The notes under the pieces are model-generated. The model had not been told where the DNA came from, searched no databases, and saw only the letters and a program-made list of their open reading frames with translations. This document shows, one piece after another, positions 1-10,013 of a DNA stretch of 64,000 nucleotides. The stretch's first letter is position 1; every line of letters begins with the position of its first letter. Location: the NCBI GenBank assembly GCA_012931725.1, contig CM022951.1, forward strand, positions 77,430,453-77,494,452, written 5' to 3'. The translations under genes and the position numbers were made by a program. The DNA is from Litsea cubeba. Taxonomy: Eukaryota > Streptophyta > Magnoliopsida > Laurales > Lauraceae.

Positions 1-503
1 AAGAAAAACCAGACAGAAGAACAAAGCGACTTACAGGGACGAAGAGGCAGATCAAGAGCAGATCCGGACGCGTTCAACGGTCGTCCTCCTCGAACAGATC
101 TCAGGAACCAGAGCAGAAATCGAAAGCAAAGGCGAAGGCGAAAGAAATCGGGAGCGAGAAAAAGAAGGGGACGACCCTATTTGTAGAAGGGGAACCCTCA
201 TTTGGGTACGGCCTCCGAATTCGAAGAGAGACTTCAAAGCCCGTGCCGGTCCCATCAATAGGACAACGCAATCAGCGCAGAAGCTACGCGTATGGCCGTC
301 AACTCGGTTCCCAAGACGAACAGGGCAGGGCATTTATTGCTTTAAAGAGTTGAAGCGACACCAGGCATAAAGAGTTGAAGCGACACCAGGCAGAAAAAGT
401 TGAAGCGACACCAGATAATGATCACCGTATCCCCAGACGGATTCTTCTAGCTTTCAACCCCTAAAGGCTAGCACACTTCAGAGGTCAAAAGCTAGGGGGC
501 AAT
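1..503 (+). mobile_element. 3' internal end of a Tat-like gypsy retrotransposon
   Basis: This is the sequence just upstream of an LTR. It ends in a purine-rich polypurine tract (AAAAGCTAGGGGGCAAT, 487-503), almost identical to the tract before the 3' LTR at 30384. Three imperfect copies of a 24-26 bp unit containing GTTGAAGCGACACCAG lie at 342-416. On the minus strand a weak TATA-like TACAAATAGGG (176-186) sits where the related element has an antisense promoter. No intact reading frame is present. The rest of the element lies before the window. Confidence 0.7.
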
Positions 504-1446
504 TGTGTGGGGAGATTTCCAGAACCACAGGATTAAGCTAATCACAGCCATCAGATGAGGCTAAGCATTCTCACGTGCCATCCGCGTGCCATCCACGTGG
601 CACCAATCTCACCCCGGCTACCAGGACAAAGGCCTCGGCCGAAGTCAAGCATCTCCGGGCCACTAGCGCCGAACTGGTCCACCCCGGGTGCCATCTCGGC
701 GAGGAGCTCCACCTCGGCTGAGCCACCCCGGGTTCCATCTCGGCAGCAAACCCCACCTCGGCTGAAGAAGCCGGGACAGAAGCCGAAGCAAGAGAGAACC
801 TTCACTTGCGCCCCTCATCCCCCACGTCACCAGGCACGTGGAGGGATAGGGGCACGAGCTAGTGGGACAGACGCGGCATCCAGCCGCCCACAATCTTCGC
901 CAGATCCCTGACAGGGCGGCATCCAGCGGCTGAAGCCACATCAGGGCAGGGCCCGAGGGCAGATCCGCTGGTACCCCTACCGCCAAAGGCGCCCAACACG
1001 ACCTGGCCCAACAAGACATGCATTAAATGAGATGTGGGCTGACCCGACGGGCATTTAATGCATAGTGGGCTGGATTGGACCACAATTAATGCAATGTGGG
1101 CTGATCGTGACTTCCCAGTCCAATCATGGGACCCACACCACAATATCTCCCAAAGATACGTTCCACACTCTATAAATAGAGGCTCATACCACCATCAAAG
1201 GTACGCCATTTTTCATACACAGAGCCGTTACTCTGTCTCTCTTCTCCCTCTCCTTCCATTGTTCCAGTTCCCACACTGACTTTGGCATCGGAGAGCCTTG
1301 CGCCGCCCAGGCCAGGGTCCTCTGACCGTTTGCTATTCTCTTTCAGGCTTTCGGACGGTATCCAGTCACACCCAGTCACCATCATCTTCTCGGATAAGTC
1401 CTGTAAGGCACCTCCTTATTGTGGGTCATTATTTTCTGCACCTACA
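504..1446 (+). mobile_element. LTR (3' copy) of a Tat-like gypsy element
   Basis: The LTR starts TGTGTGGGGAGATTTCC directly after the polypurine tract and ends TTTTCTGCACCTACA, giving the canonical TG...CA ends. A TATA box (TATAAATAG, 1171-1179) is followed by CCGTTACTCTGTCTCTC and GCATCGGAGAGCCTTG, the same order seen in the LTRs at 19974 and 30384, so it belongs to a related but distinct family. The 5' partner and the target duplication lie outside the window. Confidence 0.8.
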
Positions 1447-1664
1447 CTTTTCATTTTCATGCTTTCGGGGGTCACCTTATCTGAACCAAGTAATTCCACC
1501 TAATGATCAATTGTAAGCCGTAGCTCCTTATTTTTCTTGGTCCGGCAATTATAACTCTGTACTTATGACTAAAATGATTGTGGACTAGGAGAGAAATCTG
1601 ATCGTTTCATTTATGAACCCGCCTATGAACTAATTAATGACCATGATGAGTATGTAGCCTATTG
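1447..1664. other. Unassigned spacer
   Basis: AT-rich sequence between the LTR end and the rDNA fragment. I see no gene, repeat or element end in it. Confidence 0.5.
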
Positions 1665-1850
1665 ATATACGCTATTGGAGCTGGAATTACTGCGGCTGTT
1701 GGCACCAGACTTGCCCTCGAATGGATCCTCGTTAAGGGACTTAGATTGTACTCATTTCAATTACCAGACTCAAAGAGCCCGGTATTGTTATTTATTGTCA
1801 CTACCTCCCCCTGTCAGGATTGGGTAATTTGCGCGCCTGCTGCCTTCCTT
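1665..1850 (-). pseudogene. Partial 18S rRNA gene fragment (antisense)
   Basis: The reverse complement reads as the universally conserved 530-loop region of eukaryotic small-subunit rRNA. On the plus strand the landmarks are ACGCTATTGGAGCTGGAATT, GGCACCAGACTTGCCCTC, AGACTCAAAGAGCCCGGTAT and GTCAGGATTGGGTAATTTGC, collinear over 186 bp. Against the consensus I know, several C-to-T changes are present (for example ATTACTGCGG for ATTACCGCGG), typical of methylated non-functional copies. The match stops abruptly on both sides, so this is a short insertion or relic and not an rDNA unit. Confidence 0.9.
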
Positions 1851-1959
1851 GTGGAGAGCATCAGGCTGACCCCCGATAGAACCGGGATTGGCACAGACCA
1901 TGTATGAACCAGGACCGGGACCAGGGTCGCCCCGCTTCCCCGGTATCAAGAGATATTGA

Positions 1960-2022
1960 TACCACGGTAGAGAGAGCCCCGATGTCACAATACACTGGTT
2001 CTCTGATGTCAAAGAGCACCGG
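1960..2022 (+). pseudogene. Left half of an unrecognised coding-like segment
   Basis: After a TGA at 1957-1959 the frame is open for 21 codons up to the solo LTR insertion point. It continues in the same frame immediately after the LTR (TAC at 8542). I do not recognise the product. It lacks a start codon here and is interrupted, so it is a relic. Confidence 0.4.
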
Positions 2023-2356
2023 TGTAACACCCCGACCGAAGTTGATCTTGTTTAATGCTAATTAATTGTATTTTAATTAATTTAATTATACTTAGTTACT
2101 AATTAAGGTAGTTTATGTAAATTATGAGCTTTCACATCATGCATCATTTACACATCATCTTGACGCCAACGCGTATATCTCTTTGAACACGTCGGTAATC
2201 GTTTTAGACTCGACCCCATTTGACCAACCATTAAACTAGTGGACCACCATTTGACGCAATTTAGAAATATTAGGAATTGGAGGGTTTATTTACAAAATGG
2301 CTAACATTATCCTCTTTATAAGGACCACTCATTCTTTTCTCTTCATTCCTTTCCCT

Positions 2357-3230
2357 CACTACAACAAGTTGCACTTTTAGCCACGTTTTTTAGTCACGTT
2401 TTTTAAAAATCGTCGGTAAAGGGTATACCTTTGCCGACGTTTTTATTTTCGTCGGTAAAGGGTAGACCTTTACCGACGTTTTTTAAAAACGTCGGTAAAG
2501 GGTAGACTTTTGCCCACGTTTTTTATAAAACGTCGGCAAAAGTTCACCCTTTGCCGACGTTTTTTAAAACGTCGGCAAAAGTAAAGACTTTTACCGACGT
2601 TTCGTAAAAAGCATGGCCAAAAGTGCATCCTTTACCGACGTTTTTCACAACGTCGGCAAAAGTATAGACTTTTACCGACGTTTCTAAAAAACGTGCCCAA
2701 AAGTTCACCCTTTACCGACGTTTTTTAATAAAACGTCGGCAAAGGCCATTCTTAAATTTTAAAAAAATTATTTTTTAAATTTTACCGACGAAATAAAACG
2801 TCGGTAAATATGCTTTTAATTTTCTTTTTTATTTTTACCAACGAAATTAAACGTCAGTAAATATGTTTATGAATATTTATTTATTTTTTATATTAATTTT
2901 ACATGCGAAAATACAAACATCAATAAATATATTTATTAATTCTTATTTATTTTTATTTACTTTTATATTAATTGTATCGACGAAAGTAAAAACGTCGGTA
3001 AATATCTTTTTAAATTTTTATTTTTTACCTTTACCGATGAAATTAATCGTCGGTAAATATGTTTATTAATTTTCATTTATTTTTACGATCATGTTACCAA
3101 CAAAAATAAACACATCGGTAAATATCTTTTTAAAGTTTTATTTTTTACTTTTACCGACGAAATTAAACGTCGGTAAATCTGTTTATTAATTTTTCTTTAT
3201 TTTTATATTCATTTTACCGACGAAAATAAA
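2357..3230 (+). repeat. CACTA subterminal repeats (CGTCGG array)
   Basis: Many copies of TTTACCGACG or its complement CGTCGGTAAA occur, often as short inverted pairs separated by A/T runs. The first about 400 bp are dense (spacing about 25-60 bp) and become more diverged toward 3230. In CACTA elements such subterminal arrays bind the TNPA-type protein; here that is inference. Confidence 0.85.
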
Positions 3231-3950
3231 ATAATTATATCCATGATGAATCAAGTGATAAGATTTGACCAGATAATCACTGTTGACCTCCTAAAGAGGA
3301 TTTTAGGTTTAGATCGGGAAAAAGTGGCCCACAAAAATTAAAATTGAACCATTAACCCTTTGATCATTTTTGTCAATATCTCATAATACATGAAGGATCA
3401 ATCGTTGGAATTTGATCCAGTAAACGTTACTTGCCATATAAAGGGGGTCTATGGTCCATATCTTGCATTAGAGATCCAGATTGTTCGGAAATGTAGAAAA
3501 AACGGACTGTATGTCTTAACTCGTAAATGCACTGTAGTAACCATCCATTAATCCAACGATTGATATTTATTTCAAATATATTTCATGATCCATATTGAAT
3601 CAACATTTGGGGTTGGGACCTATAACTATAAATGACCTTTTGAAGAGGACTAAAATTTTGGATTGCGAAAATAGGGCGTACAAAATTCCATAAATGATGA
3701 TCTAATGGTCTGTATGTTTTCATCAATACATCACAATCTATGATGATCCAATGGTTGACTTTTGGTATCATAGCCGTTTTTAGCCCCCCTAACATGATCA
3801 ACGGTTTGGATTACAAATGTTTGTCTTAGTGCCATTTGAAATAGACACAGTAGAAGCTTCATCCAAACATGCTAAAACCGGATTCCATCAGTTTTAAGCC
3901 AATAAGAAGAGAAAAGTAGAGATGCCAAACTGAACCTAAAATCCAACGTT
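3231..3950. other. Internal CACTA sequence without a gene
   Basis: A 720-bp AT-rich stretch of the transposon. It has no open frame of note and no recognisable domain or repeat. Confidence 0.6.
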
Positions 3951-3959
3951 TTAAGGGTT

Positions 3960-4295
3960 AATTCATTATCCGGGATTCCAATTTACGAGCCGTCAGTTCC
4001 TGCAAGTTAATTTCGCCTCGAGCGAGGTGCTCGTGTCGGTTTCCAATTTTTTCGGAGCCTTTTCCCATTCCGTACGCCCTGCGGGCCGTTTTCGAACCTA
4101 AGTATTGGAAAATCCTATGTTTTGCTTCTAATTCTCTAACCGAGAGTCCTATTTGCGAACCGTCAGTTCCGTCAATTTACTTTATCCTCGAGCGAAGTGC
4201 TCGAGCCGGTTTCCAAATTTTTCGGTGGCCGTTTCCTGTTCTGGACCCCCGGCGGGCCGTTTTTCAATCCTAAGTGTTAGAAAATCCTTTTTGAT
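3960..4295 (+). repeat. Tandem duplication of about 170 bp inside the CACTA
   Basis: Two diverged copies (about 3960-4125 and 4130-4295) share CCGTCAGTTCC, CCTCGAGCGA, CGGTTTCCAA, GCGGGCCGTTTT and GGAAAATCC or GAAAATCC. A third, truncated copy occurs near 5735. The inverse complement appears at 55780-55970 in the 22-kb CACTA, so it is a family-specific internal block. Confidence 0.75.
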
Positions 4296-4449
4296 TTTTA
4301 TTTTACTTCAGTAAAACTATTGCTGACATGGATGATAGAGTGAGGCCTAGAAGGATGTGGTGTGAATGTGATTGAGATCTAGATCTAGGTTTATGGCCTT
4401 CTTCTCTTAGAAAGAAAAAGAAAAAAACAGGGGTAGTAGTTGTTGGAAT

Positions 4450-4737
4450 ATGAATTTTGGCCCAATAGTTTCAGCCGCTTGTTTGAAGAAATGGGAGCCT
4501 CATTATGATGAGTACCAGGCTGAGATGTGCAATGCCATGTCGATTAATGATGAATCCAAGATCATAGTAACCAAGCGAATCTACAAGAAATATAAGCAGG
4601 TAACTCCAGAAGATGCATCATCTCCTCAGTTTTTAGGTGTACCTCCCATGTCATCTGTTTTTAAATTCGAACTGAAATATATGAAAGGAAAGAAACTGAC
4701 TCTCAAACAATTCAATCTGAACTTGGTCATAGGATAG
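4450..4737 (+). CDS. Unrecognised 95-codon frame inside the CACTA
   Basis: An ATG-initiated frame of 95 codons with protein-like composition (charged, helix-prone first half with EMCNAMSINDESK and KKYKQ). It differs from the low-complexity surroundings. I cannot assign a family. Its position in the middle of a non-autonomous CACTA suggests a captured host-gene exon; upstream sequence from about 4317 may be part of the same capture. No neighbour supports a function. Confidence 0.35.
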   Translation: MNFGPIVSAACLKKWEPHYDEYQAEMCNAMSINDESKIIVTKRIYKKYKQVTPEDASSPQFLGVPPMSSVFKFELKYMKGKKLTLKQFNLNLVIG

Positions 4738-5339
4738 ACTTTTGGTCTACACGTGACTGTCAAGCTTGTACACTTGCCCTACTTCTATTATTTTAAATAA
4801 ACATAGAATTTGAAGTCGTATGATGAACTTAAATTCTACCATTATATTTCTATCTCCGAAGTTGAAGTCGTATGATGAACTTAAATTCTACCATTATAAT
4901 TCTTTCTCCGAAGGTGGTGCAAGGTGAGTGCAGTGGCTATGCAAGCCGGGTGATGATGGCAGTGCAGTGGGTGGTTGTGAGGGAGAGTAAAAGAGTAGGA
5001 GAAAGAGAAGGGAAAGAAAAGAATGGAGAAGGAGACGAGAATTAGCGTCAAAAAATTTATCACCGATGTTTAATATAAAACATCAGTAAAGGTTGGAAGT
5101 CTTTTTTACTTGTTTTCAATTAAAAAAATAAAATAATTTTTATTGACGAAAAATCTATTTTTTGGGACGAAAATAATCGTTGGTAAATTTACCAATTTTT
5201 TTCCCTCTCCCGCCACCGAAACCCCTCTTTTTATTATTAACATCATTTTGAAGGAAAATAAATATCAAAGACTATTATTGACGAATTCTATTATCAACGA
5301 ATTTTATGACGTCAATAAAAAAAACTTTTAGTAATGTTT

Positions 5340-5725
5340 TTCTGTAAAAGTCCCCGCGCAGCAGCTCCAGCATCTTCCTCACCCTCTCCTTCCTCTCCAT
5401 CCACATCCACTCTGACGACTCCGCCGCCTGCTTCGTCCCCGACGCCAGCAAAGTCTTCATATTCCTCCTCGCGCCGCCGGACGCCTCCCCTGCACCAGGT
5501 ACACCCCTCCCTCTTCCTGCCCTCCGCACACACCGCGCACCATTCCCCCTCTCCTCTCTTTTTCTTCTCTGTTCTCTCTCTCCCTCATTCCCTATCTATG
5601 TGTCTGCTCTCCTCCCTCCCTTCCTCTCTTCTTCTTCCTCCCCTGTCTCCCCTCGCCTGTGCACCTGCACACCACTCCCTCTCTCCCTTGATTCTCTCTC
5701 TCTCTTCCTCTCTTCTCTTCTTCCT
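5340..5725 (+). repeat. CT-rich low-complexity tract in the CACTA
   Basis: About 390 bp dominated by TCTCTC, CCTCC and CTTCC, open in one frame by composition alone. The 22-kb element carries a GA-rich tract at the mirrored position (54680-55490), so the tract is shared by the family in opposite orientation. Confidence 0.7.
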
Positions 5726-6835
5726 CCCCCGGCAGGCCGTTTTCGAACCTAAGTGTTGGAAAATCTTTTTTTATTTTTATTTTACGCAGGTAAAACTATC
5801 AACCGACGTCTTGGCGACGAAAACGTAACTTTTGGCGACGAAAATTTTCGTCGCCAAAAGTGCAGGTTCATGTAGTGCCTCCTTTCCACTACTCATCTTC
5901 TTCTCTTCATTTCCTCTTACTCCAATCACTATTAAGAGAAAGAAAGTTCATATATATGTTTTGAAGACCAAGGATAGAACCCATCTTCACCTTCTTCATC
6001 TTCATCTTCTCCAACCTTCTTTTCACCATTGTTGATAAAGAGTCTCCCCATCACCTCTCTTTTTCCCCCAAATTCGGAATTATAGTCAAGGGGTAAGTAT
6101 CAATCTTCTATTTTTGTGACTTTGAGTTATATTAGAGTCAAAGTGACTCACATCCTCATTTTCTTTCGTCTTTCTATGGTTTTCCATTGTTAGGGTTTAC
6201 AAATTGGAGTTTTTGAGCTCTTTATACCAAGTGGTGAAGAGAGGGCTTAAGAAAACTTGAAAAGCTTGGATGTTGGAATCCTCTTTATCTTCTCCATCTC
6301 TTTCTTGCATCCTTATGACAAGAAACTCTCTCCACCTTCCCTTATTTCCTTCCAAATTCGGAATAGTGTCCAAGAGGTAAGCTACAACCCTTTTAGTTTG
6401 TGATTTAGGTTACATTAGAGTCAAGGAGACTTATGTATTAACATGCATTTGCATTCTCATCATTTTTCATGGATTTGCTTTGATTTGGGTTTGTAGATTG
6501 GGGGTTTTCATCATTTAAGCAAGAGATTGGTAAGGAAGCTTGGATAAAGCTTAGGAAGTTTATAATTGAGGCAAGTATAAGCATAAAATAGGATTTATAT
6601 ATTGTTATTTACATTTGATTTGAATGGAGCTTTTATAAATGATTTTACCCTTTTAATGAATGAATCAATTATATGATTTTTATGATTTTATTTGATAAAT
6701 GGATTTGGAAGAAATATACGTTGTGGAAGGGAGTAAGAGACTCCATTTTATGTGTTTGTAGTAGGAGGAAGTGAGGAAAAGAATGGATTGGAAGAACACA
6801 TGGAAATCCAGAAATCTGGAATTCTGGACAGTTGA

Positions 6836-6967
6836 CTCGAGCGAACTGGAGCATTCGCTCGAGCGAACATGCTTCAAAACCCTAAGCTCGAGCGACCAAG
6901 GGGTGCGCTCGAGCGACTAACTCTCTGGATGGGGTCCGCTCGAGCGAACTTGAGTCCCCTCGAGCGA
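6836..6967 (+). repeat. Six copies of CTCGAGCGA in the solo LTR
   Basis: The 9-mer occurs at 6836, 6858, 6887, 6908, 6939 and 6959, spaced 20-31 bp. It contains an XhoI palindrome. The same 9-mer occurs twice in the inserted CACTA (4017 and 4187). The cluster could be a protein-binding array in the LTR; no function is shown. Confidence 0.8.
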
Positions 6968-8541
6968 ACCTGAAACACTTTGTTGGGCTCCTTTTAACCC
7001 ATCTTTTGAGTGAAATTATCACTCTTAGCCTTTATTAAACCTCCTTAATCATTCCTAATGGATAATTAAGGTGAAAACCATATTCCATAGTAAATTAGAT
7101 TTTGTAAGAACCTTATGTCCTTAAAATGACACCCTTAACCTTAATAATTTAGCCCAATGGAAAATCACTAATCTATTTACTATGCAAGAAGATTAATTAG
7201 GAAACTCAACGTACCATATAAATAGTGACACCAATTGAGTAATGACACGTTGACTTCTTAATCTATCTTGTATTGAATAGTAATAGTCTATATGAATAAT
7301 TAAATTGGTTAATAAATGTTTTTGATTTCTTTAAATAAATTGCATTGTATATTTAAATCAGAATTTCATCATTATCAATTTTAATTAATATAGTCGCCGT
7401 ATTATTCACATTATTTGATTCAACCATCTACTTTCCCATTGTTATTCAATTGTCGTAAAATTATTTGATATTTGATGAAAGACTTGAATTAAGCAACATT
7501 CGATCATTTGAGGTTATTATTCAATTTGATTGTAAACGAGTACATAAAATGTATTCCGATTTGATTTGTTATAGATTCGATTTAGTTGGCACTACTTAGC
7601 TTCGACCTTGTGAAGCCCTACGAGGATAAACATTGGTTTAGTTATTTGAGACTGCTACAGACGTCATCTGGAGCACCGGAACTCCAGAACCCGGTAGCCA
7701 GTTAGCATTTGGCCGGGCCGCTGGTAACATCCCAGCTAGATTCGCTCTCATTGAGAGGATGAGCTCACGTAGTAGCCAAATTTGTATACAGATCATTATT
7801 GATTTGATTTCGAAAACATAGATGTATTATTGGTTTGATTTTCGAAAACATGGTTCCATCTATTATGGCACAATTGTTTAAGTATTTCTTACAAATGACA
7901 TCGTATTAATTTAATTGTCATCTTATCCATTTGAAACATTATGTATATCCTCTTTTATTGCCTATGGTTGCCAAATAGTTGTATTTGAGATACTACTCTT
8001 GGTGTCACAGGGATCCAGGCTAATGAAGAGATTAATTATAATCATTCAGATTAAATATTTGTTTGCATTCAGATTAAAGATTTGTTTGGTAAGTTCTTGG
8101 GTTAGCTATGACAGCCGGAGTTCGTACTGAGTGGTAATTTTAGTTGAGACTGAGTATTGTGTATTTCATTTAGCTTAAGGTAATGCATCTGATTAGTAGA
8201 TTTGCATTGGTAATAGGAGCATCTAGTAGAAACTTGTTAGAGTACTCATGTACTTTGCATTTAATGAGATTTAAATTATTAGCCTTGTTAAAGATAAATT
8301 GTATTATAATGGAATAGCTAGTGAACTACTCATGGTTTTGATATTGATATTGTACATACTTCCGCAAGTAAATGTTGATTGACAAGTGTCAGTGAGTAAC
8401 CCTCACACGTGAAATGTGAAATCTTCTCCTTCGTGAATTCGGATTTGGTCCGGAACAAGTGTGAGATCACGGGAGTACGCGTGTCACTCCTTGGGAACCA
8501 CCCTAATCAGGGAATTCGCGGGTCCGAGATGTGACAACCGG

Positions 8542-9055
8542 TACCGCAGTCCGTGTTACCCGATACCCCAATACCGTGGTACCTACCCTGAACCGATTCA
8601 CCAAGCACTTCTCACCCATCTGGCGTGGGAAACAACAGCGGGAAAGTTCCAACATGTCGGGAGAAAGACCACCGAGGAAGAGAGACCGGTACACCAATGA
8701 GCCAACCTAGAACAAGGCCACGTCCAAAGGAACGAAGCCTGCAGTATCCTCCAACCAGAAGAAGAGAAAGTTGACCTCTTCTACCATTCACAAGCGCCAT
8801 TAACGGAAACAGTCAACTTCATCAAATCTTACCAAAATGGAAGCTATTTACTTGATTCAAAGGACAATTCCCAGACTTAAATACAACCTTCATCAACGTC
8901 AAATTAGTGTTCCTATGATTGCTAAATTGATTGACCAAATTATTAGGGATAGACTGCAAGAATCGGAACCTCTAAATATGACGAAGCTCTCTCAAGAGAG
9001 GGGATCCAATTCTCAACAAGAAAAATACAGACACCTTCGCCTAGAAAACCAAGCT
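8542..9055 (+). pseudogene. Right half of the unrecognised coding-like segment
   Basis: Directly after the solo LTR the frame of 1960-2022 reopens for 52 codons (8542-8697), stops at TGA, and remains protein-like in the same frame for a further stretch (contains EEEKVDLFYHS). A second frame starts at ATG 8837 (starts MEAIYLIQRTIPRLKYN) and stays open past 9055. Stops and frame changes show decay. It looks like the body of an older element or gene into which the LTR element inserted. I do not recognise the family. Confidence 0.4.
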
Positions 9056-9061
9056 CTACTT

Positions 9062-9668
9062 TGTTGTGATTGTGTGTGTGGAAGCGTGCGATCAATAAAC
9101 AAACAAATCAAGCCACACGAAGAGAATACAGATTTACGTGGTTCGGTGATTTCACACCTACGTCCACGGACAATGCTCGTCTTCTTCTTAGTTTTCCCCC
9201 TACTTAGGGTTACAACCAAAAGAGATAATATATAGTTTTTAGATAATTACTAAATTACCCCTCAGCCTTAATACAAATGCATTGGGACTACAAAACGAGC
9301 CAAAATCTAAACCTATAAACCTAACAAATCTCCACCTTGGCGAGATTTGCAGGTCATAACATTTTCCACCTTGGCATGCAATCACACGCCTCCAAATGCG
9401 CCCGTAGGCGCCTTGCACTTGAAAGTGCTCAAACTCGTTTTGTAGGCCCAATGCATTTTTATTAGGGTTGAGGGGTAATTTAGTAATTGTCTAAAAACTA
9501 TATATTATCTCTTTTGGTTATAACCCTAAGTAGGGGAAAACTACGAAGAAGACGAGCATTGTCTGTGGACGTAGGTGTGAAATCACTGAACCACGTAAAT
9601 CTGTGTTCTCTTCTGTGTGGCTGGACGTGTTTGCTTGTTGATCGCACGCTTTCGCACACACGATCACA
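9062..9668. repeat. Long imperfect palindrome (about 230-bp arms) ending at a PBS-like site
   Basis: The left arm (9062 to about 9297) starts GTTGTGATTGTGTGTGTGG and the right arm (about 9433-9668) is its reverse complement, ending CACACACGATCACAAC. The arms share GATTTACGTGGTTCGGTG-type and ATTACTAAATTACCCCTCA sequence. A loop of about 135 bp contains AATCTCCACCTTGG. The right arm runs straight into AATTGGTGTCAGGGCC, a degenerate copia-type primer site. It may be two LTR copies in inverse orientation or a foldback element; no clear target duplication is visible. Confidence 0.75.
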
Positions 9669-9832
9669 ACAAATTGGTGTCAGGGCCGACTATCGACTAG
9701 TTCGAGTGTGTGTCCCCTGCCATGGTCTGGTGCAAGTGGGCGGGTTTCCATGTGGACGGGCCAAGAGGGCTGGCAGGCTACAGGGGCTGGCAGGCTACTG
9801 CACAGGGACGTGCAGCCTTAAGGGGGGTGGAA
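9669..9832 (+). mobile_element. TRIM internal domain (copy 1)
   Basis: It begins with a PBS-like TTGGTGTCAGGGC and ends with the polypurine tract TTAAGGGGGGTGGAA directly before an LTR. It matches the internal domain at 11472-11618 almost base for base, apart from a short duplicated GGGGCTGGCAGGCTAC block. No coding capacity. Confidence 0.8.
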
Positions 9833-10013
9833 TGTGATGCCTCGGAGTCCCACATCGACTATAGAGAGGAAAGTGATTGGGATTATATGTAGATCTCACA
9901 TCCTTACATTGCATGAGGCATTTTGATTGGTCGAGGCCCATCAGAAATAAAACCGTGAGGCCAATGGGCCAAAGCGGACAATATCATGCATGCATGTAGG
10001 GTGGGGTGTTACA
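9833..10013 (+). mobile_element. TRIM/copia-type LTR, 181 bp (copy 1)
   Basis: The LTR starts TGTGATGCCTCGGAGTCCCA and ends GGTGGGGTGTTACA, followed by TTGGTATCAGAGCC (10016-10029), the initiator-Met-tRNA primer site usual for Ty1-copia and TRIM elements. A near-identical LTR is at 11619-11798 and a 5'-truncated one at 11371-11471. Confidence 0.88.

Larger units (their letters stand above)
2357..5877 (+). mobile_element. Non-autonomous CACTA (En/Spm) transposon, 3.5 kb
   Basis: The left end is CACTACAACAAGTTGCACTT and the right end, read inward, is CACTACATGAACCTGCACTT. A 3-bp target duplication, CCT, lies at 2354-2356 and 5878-5880. Both subterminal regions are packed with CGTCGGTAAA/TTTACCGACG motifs, the presumed transposase-binding repeats. 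It has no transposase gene. One end carries AGCCACG after the TIR and the other TGGCGACG, the same two end types found in the 22-kb element at 38339-60322 but in opposite order, so it probably depends on that element's proteins. Internally it holds a duplicated GC-richer block, an unrecognised 95-codon frame and a CT-rich tract. Confidence 0.92.
2023..8536 (+). mobile_element. Solo LTR (about 3 kb), split by a CACTA insertion
   Basis: The segment begins TGTAACACCCCGACCG and ends GTCCGAGATGTGACA (TG...CA). It is flanked by a perfect 5-bp duplication, ACCGG, at 2018-2022 and 8537-8541. Removing the CACTA at 2357-5877 and its extra CCT leaves about 2990 bp with no internal coding region, PBS or second LTR, which is the signature of a solo LTR left by LTR-LTR recombination. 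A TATA-like TTTATAAGG near 2315 marks its promoter; the CACTA sits about 40 bp downstream. The length would suit a Tekay-type chromovirus LTR, but that lineage call is a guess. Confidence 0.85.

Noticed and set aside
555..1019. Overlapping 118-codon frames on both strands
   Set aside because: They lie inside an LTR with GC-rich sequence; no conserved domain.
2400..3200. Regularly spaced CGTCGG repeats suggestive of a CRISPR-like array
   Set aside because: Variable spacing, both orientations, within CACTA ends of a plant genome; these are transposon subterminal repeats.
4450..4737. Possible similarity of the CACTA-internal frame to plant RNA-dependent RNA polymerase C-terminal helices
   Set aside because: Only a loose pattern of residues; not enough to name a family.
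5334..5828. 164-codon frame rich in Ser, Pro and Leu
   Set aside because: CT-rich tract of the CACTA element, not a gene.
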